The position numbers and the translations under genes are program-made. A DNA stretch of 23,446 nucleotides from Calditrichota bacterium (GTDB lineage Bacteria > Calditrichota > Calditrichia > RBG-13-44-9 > J075): contig JAJRYW010000058.1 of assembly GCA_024275555.1 (NCBI GenBank), positions 1-23,446 on the forward strand, written 5' to 3'. The notes beneath the pieces are model-generated. The model had not been told where the DNA came from, ran no database searches, and saw only the letters and a list, made by a program, of their open reading frames with translations. This document shows, one piece after another, positions 21,119-23,446 of the stretch. Each line of letters opens with the position of its first letter. Position 1 is the first letter of the stretch.

Positions 21119-22654
21119 ATGGCCGTTGATGTCAAACCCGAAGAAATTTCTGCCATAATTAAAAAGCAGTTAGAAGGCTTTGAGAAAGAGGCAGATGTAT
21201 ACGAGGTTGGTACGGTCTTGCAAGTCGGTGATGGTATCGCACGTGTGCACGGTTTGCAAAGCGTAATGGCCGGCGAACTGGTGAGCTTTGCGACCGGGGT
21301 CAGCGGAATGGTTTTGAACCTGGAAGAAGACAGCGTCGGTATTGTGATCCTGGGGGACGATAAAGAAGTAAAAGAAGGCGAGGTTGTCCGACGCACCAAG
21401 CGGATTATGAGTGTGCCGGTAGGAAAAGAGTTGCTGGGCCGGGTGGTTAACCCGCTGGGCGAACCGCTGGACGGCCGGGGGCCGATCAACGCCGCCCAAC
21501 TGAACCCGCTGGAAAAGAAAGCTCCCGGGGTAATCTACCGGAAATCGGTGCACCAGCCGCTCCAAACCGGCCTGAAGGCCATCGACTCGATGATCCCCAT
21601 CGGCCGCGGCCAACGGGAGTTGATTATCGGGGACCGGCAAACCGGAAAAACCGCCTTAGCGATCGACACCATCATCAATCAGAAAGAAACCCATCAAACC
21701 GATGACCCGGTTTATTGCATTTATGTGGCGATCGGCCAGAAGGAATCCACGGTGGCCAAAGTGGTGAAGACCCTGGAAGCAAACGGGGCCATGGATTATA
21801 CCATCGTCATTTCCGCACCGGCCAGCGAAGCGGCCGCGCTTCAATTTATCGCACCCTACACCGGGGCGGCCATGGGCGAGTACTTCCGCGACAACGGAAT
21901 GCACGCCGTGGCGGTGTATGACGATTTGTCAAAACACGCCTATGCTTATCGCCAGATGTCTTTGCTGCTCCGCCGGCCTCCCGGCCGCGAAGCTTATCCC
22001 GGCGATGTGTTCTACCTGCATAGCCGCTTGCTGGAGCGCGCTGCAAAATTAAGCGATGAACTCGGCGCCGGATCGCTGACAGCCTTGCCGATTATCGAAA
22101 CCCAGGCCGGGGACGTATCCGCTTACATCCCCACCAACGTAATCTCCATTACCGACGGCCAGATTTATCTGGAGCCGAACCTCTTTTATGCCGGACAGCG
22201 CCCGGCAGTGAACGTGGGGATTTCCGTTAGCCGGGTGGGCGGCAATGCCCAGATTAAAGCCATGAAACAGGTGGCCGGCACTCTGCGCCTGGACCTGGCC
22301 CAGTTCCGGGCCCTGGAAGCGTTTGCCAAATTCGGATCAGACCTGGATAAAGCCACTCAAGCCCAACTTACTCGCGGCCAGCGGCTGGTGGAACTGCTGA
22401 AACAAAGGCAATATGTGCCCATGCCGGTGGAACGCCAGGTAGCGGTCATCTTTGCCGGCACCAAAGGCTATCTGGATCGCTTGCCGGTCGGCAGTATCGA
22501 CCGCTTTGAAACCGAATACCTGGAATTCCTGGATAGCAAATATCCGAATTTCTTCAGCGAAATTCGCGAGAAGAAACAGATCTCCGATGAGCTTCAGGAA
22601 AAGATGGGCAAAGCGGTGGAAGAATTTCTGAAAATCTTTAATCCGGAAGGATAA
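21119..22654 (+). CDS. atpA: ATP synthase F1 subunit alpha
   Basis: 511 aa, full length. The order is an N-terminal beta-barrel (GTVLQVGDGIARVHGL), a nucleotide-binding domain with Walker A GDRQTGKT (171-178) and LRRPPGREAYPGDVFYLHSR signature parts, then the C-terminal helical domain (RVGGNAQ, and LAQFRALEAFAKFGSDLD). It forms the non-catalytic nucleotide sites of the F1 head. Start ATG 21119 follows GAGGAAG. The atpG start is 6 bp past its stop. Confidence 0.98.
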   Translation: MAVDVKPEEISAIIKKQLEGFEKEADVYEVGTVLQVGDGIARVHGLQSVMAGELVSFATGVSGMVLNLEEDSVGIVILGDDKEVKEGEVVRRTKRIMSVPVGKELLGRVVNPLGEPLDGRGPINAAQLNPLEKKAPGVIYRKSVHQPLQTGLKAIDSMIPIGRGQRELIIGDRQTGKTALAIDTIINQKETHQTDDPVYCIYVAIGQKESTVAKVVKTLEANGAMDYTIVISAPASEAAALQFIAPYTGAAMGEYFRDNGMHAVAVYDDLSKHAYAYRQMSLLLRRPPGREAYPGDVFYLHSRLLERAAKLSDELGAGSLTALPIIETQAGDVSAYIPTNVISITDGQIYLEPNLFYAGQRPAVNVGISVSRVGGNAQIKAMKQVAGTLRLDLAQFRALEAFAKFGSDLDKATQAQLTRGQRLVELLKQRQYVPMPVERQVAVIFAGTKGYLDRLPVGSIDRFETEYLEFLDSKYPNFFSEIREKKQISDELQEKMGKAVEEFLKIFNPEG

Positions 22655-22660
22655 GCAGGC

Positions 22661-23446
22661 ATGGCCACGCTGAGAGAAATTAAGGGGCGCATCAAAAGTA
22701 TTAAGAGCATCCAGCAGATCACCAAAGCCATGAAAATGGTGGCGGCGGCGAAAATGCGGCGCGCTCAGGAACATATGTTTGCCGCACGCCCCTATGCGTT
22801 TAAAATCAAAGAACTGATTCATCACTTAGTTGCCAGTCTTCCGGAAACGGAGACCCCTTTGTTGCAGCAGCGGCCCATCGGCCGGGTAACCCTGGTGGTT
22901 GTTACGGCCGACCGGGGTTTGTGCGGCGGGTTTAACGGCAATGTGATCCGCAAAACCGTGGCCCAGTTTGACGACCATAAAGAGAAGGAAATCAGTCTCT
23001 TTTGTGTGGGTAAAAAAGGCTACGATTTCTTCAGCAAACGGGATTACAACCTGGTGGGACACCGGGTCGGGCTGTTTCATGATCTCCAGTTTGTGGATGC
23101 TATGGAGATTACCGATCTGCTGGTTGAGAATTTTCTTTCCGGAAAAACCGACGCCGTAAAGATTATCTATAACGAGTTTAAAAATGTGGCTCATCAAAAT
23201 CTGGTTGTGGAAGATTTGCTGCCCATCCAGGTAGAACCGGAAGAGAAAGCCCAGTACCACGATTATCTGTTTGAGCCCTCCGAGGAAGAAATCTTAACTT
23301 CCTTGCTGCCCCGGCACCTGCGGATGCAGATTTGGCGGGCCTTTTTAGAGTCCTACGCCTCCGAGCAGGCCGCCCGGATGATGGCCATGGAAAACGCCAC
23401 CGATAACGCCAGTGAGTTAATCGACAGCTTAACACTGCAATACAAC
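22661..23446 (+). CDS. atpG: ATP synthase F1 subunit gamma (partial, right edge)
   Basis: The first 262 codons of a gamma subunit, which is normally about 285-290 aa, so roughly 25 residues are missing past the window. The N-terminal helix (MATLREIKGRIKSIKSIQQI, then TKAMKMVAAAKMRRAQ), the central alpha/beta part with TADRGLCGGFN, and the start of the C-terminal helix (SEQAARMMAMENATDNA) are present. It is the rotating central stalk. Start ATG 22661 has AGGAT and CAGGC upstream. atpD and atpC should follow if operon order is normal. Confidence 0.96.
   Translation, partial: MATLREIKGRIKSIKSIQQITKAMKMVAAAKMRRAQEHMFAARPYAFKIKELIHHLVASLPETETPLLQQRPIGRVTLVVVTADRGLCGGFNGNVIRKTVAQFDDHKEKEISLFCVGKKGYDFFSKRDYNLVGHRVGLFHDLQFVDAMEITDLLVENFLSGKTDAVKIIYNEFKNVAHQNLVVEDLLPIQVEPEEKAQYHDYLFEPSEEEILTSLLPRHLRMQIWRAFLESYASEQAARMMAMENATDNASELIDSLTLQYN

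Overview
The window looks like a chromosomal segment of a Gram-negative bacterium of the FCB superphylum, possibly Calditrichota or a KSB1-like lineage (the phylum is inference). The reasons are a secreted protein ending in a type IX secretion (T9SS) sorting domain plus a second, broken one with a PNPFN motif, small outer-membrane beta-barrel proteins with signal peptides, and an F-type ATP synthase operon preceded by parAB, an M23 peptidase and a bactofilin. Coding is dense and fairly GC-rich. The intergenic gaps hold many short direct and inverted repeats.

Layout. Genes from 1 to about 7.6 kb are on the minus strand and genes from 7.8 kb to the end are on the plus strand, so there is one divergent intergenic region at 7611-7775. 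Minus-strand half, in transcription order: a GAF-AAA+-Fis sigma-54 activator (7610-6057); a block of heptanucleotide tandem repeats; two tandem paralogous small secreted proteins of unknown family (5722-5222 and 5219-4650); a VTT/DedA-type membrane protein (4434-3691); an outer-membrane beta-barrel protein (3476-2838); a 413-bp non-coding stretch with a compact cluster of hairpins around 2665-2744; a DinB-like protein (2394-1762); and a large pentapeptide-repeat protein with a Rossmann/TIR-like domain and an acidic tail. That last gene runs off the left edge and carries an in-frame TAA at codon 39.

Plus-strand half: an M16 zinc protease with intact HxxEH (7776-9059) and its apparent catalytically dead partner (12230-13579). 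They are separated by a T9SS-exported protein (9213-10925) and a wrecked T9SS locus (10952-12138) that joins the N-terminus of an M6-like metalloprotease to a frameshifted C-terminal sorting domain. Base composition drops sharply between about 9.75 and 11.33 kb, cutting through the middle of two genes. After a degenerate repeat block (13.6-13.9 kb) come a secreted TPR protein and a 367-bp leader. Then follows a tightly packed plus-strand cluster: parA-parB-M23 peptidase-bactofilin-atpZ-atpI-atpB-atpE-atpF-atpH-atpA-atpG (atpG runs off the right edge).

How the genes work together: ParA/ParB would segregate the chromosome. The M23 peptidase and bactofilin are a recurrent cell-shape pair. The atp genes encode the F0 sector and the F1 delta, alpha and gamma subunits; beta and epsilon would lie outside. 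The c subunit looks proton-type. parB, however, carries a single in-frame TAA between its HTH and C-terminal domains, much like the one in the pentapeptide gene. The most noteworthy signals are these two nonsense codons, the tandem paralog pair beside a sigma-54 activator, the hairpin cluster at 2.7 kb, the separated M16 pair with its compositional mosaic, and the parAB-M23-bactofilin-atp arrangement.
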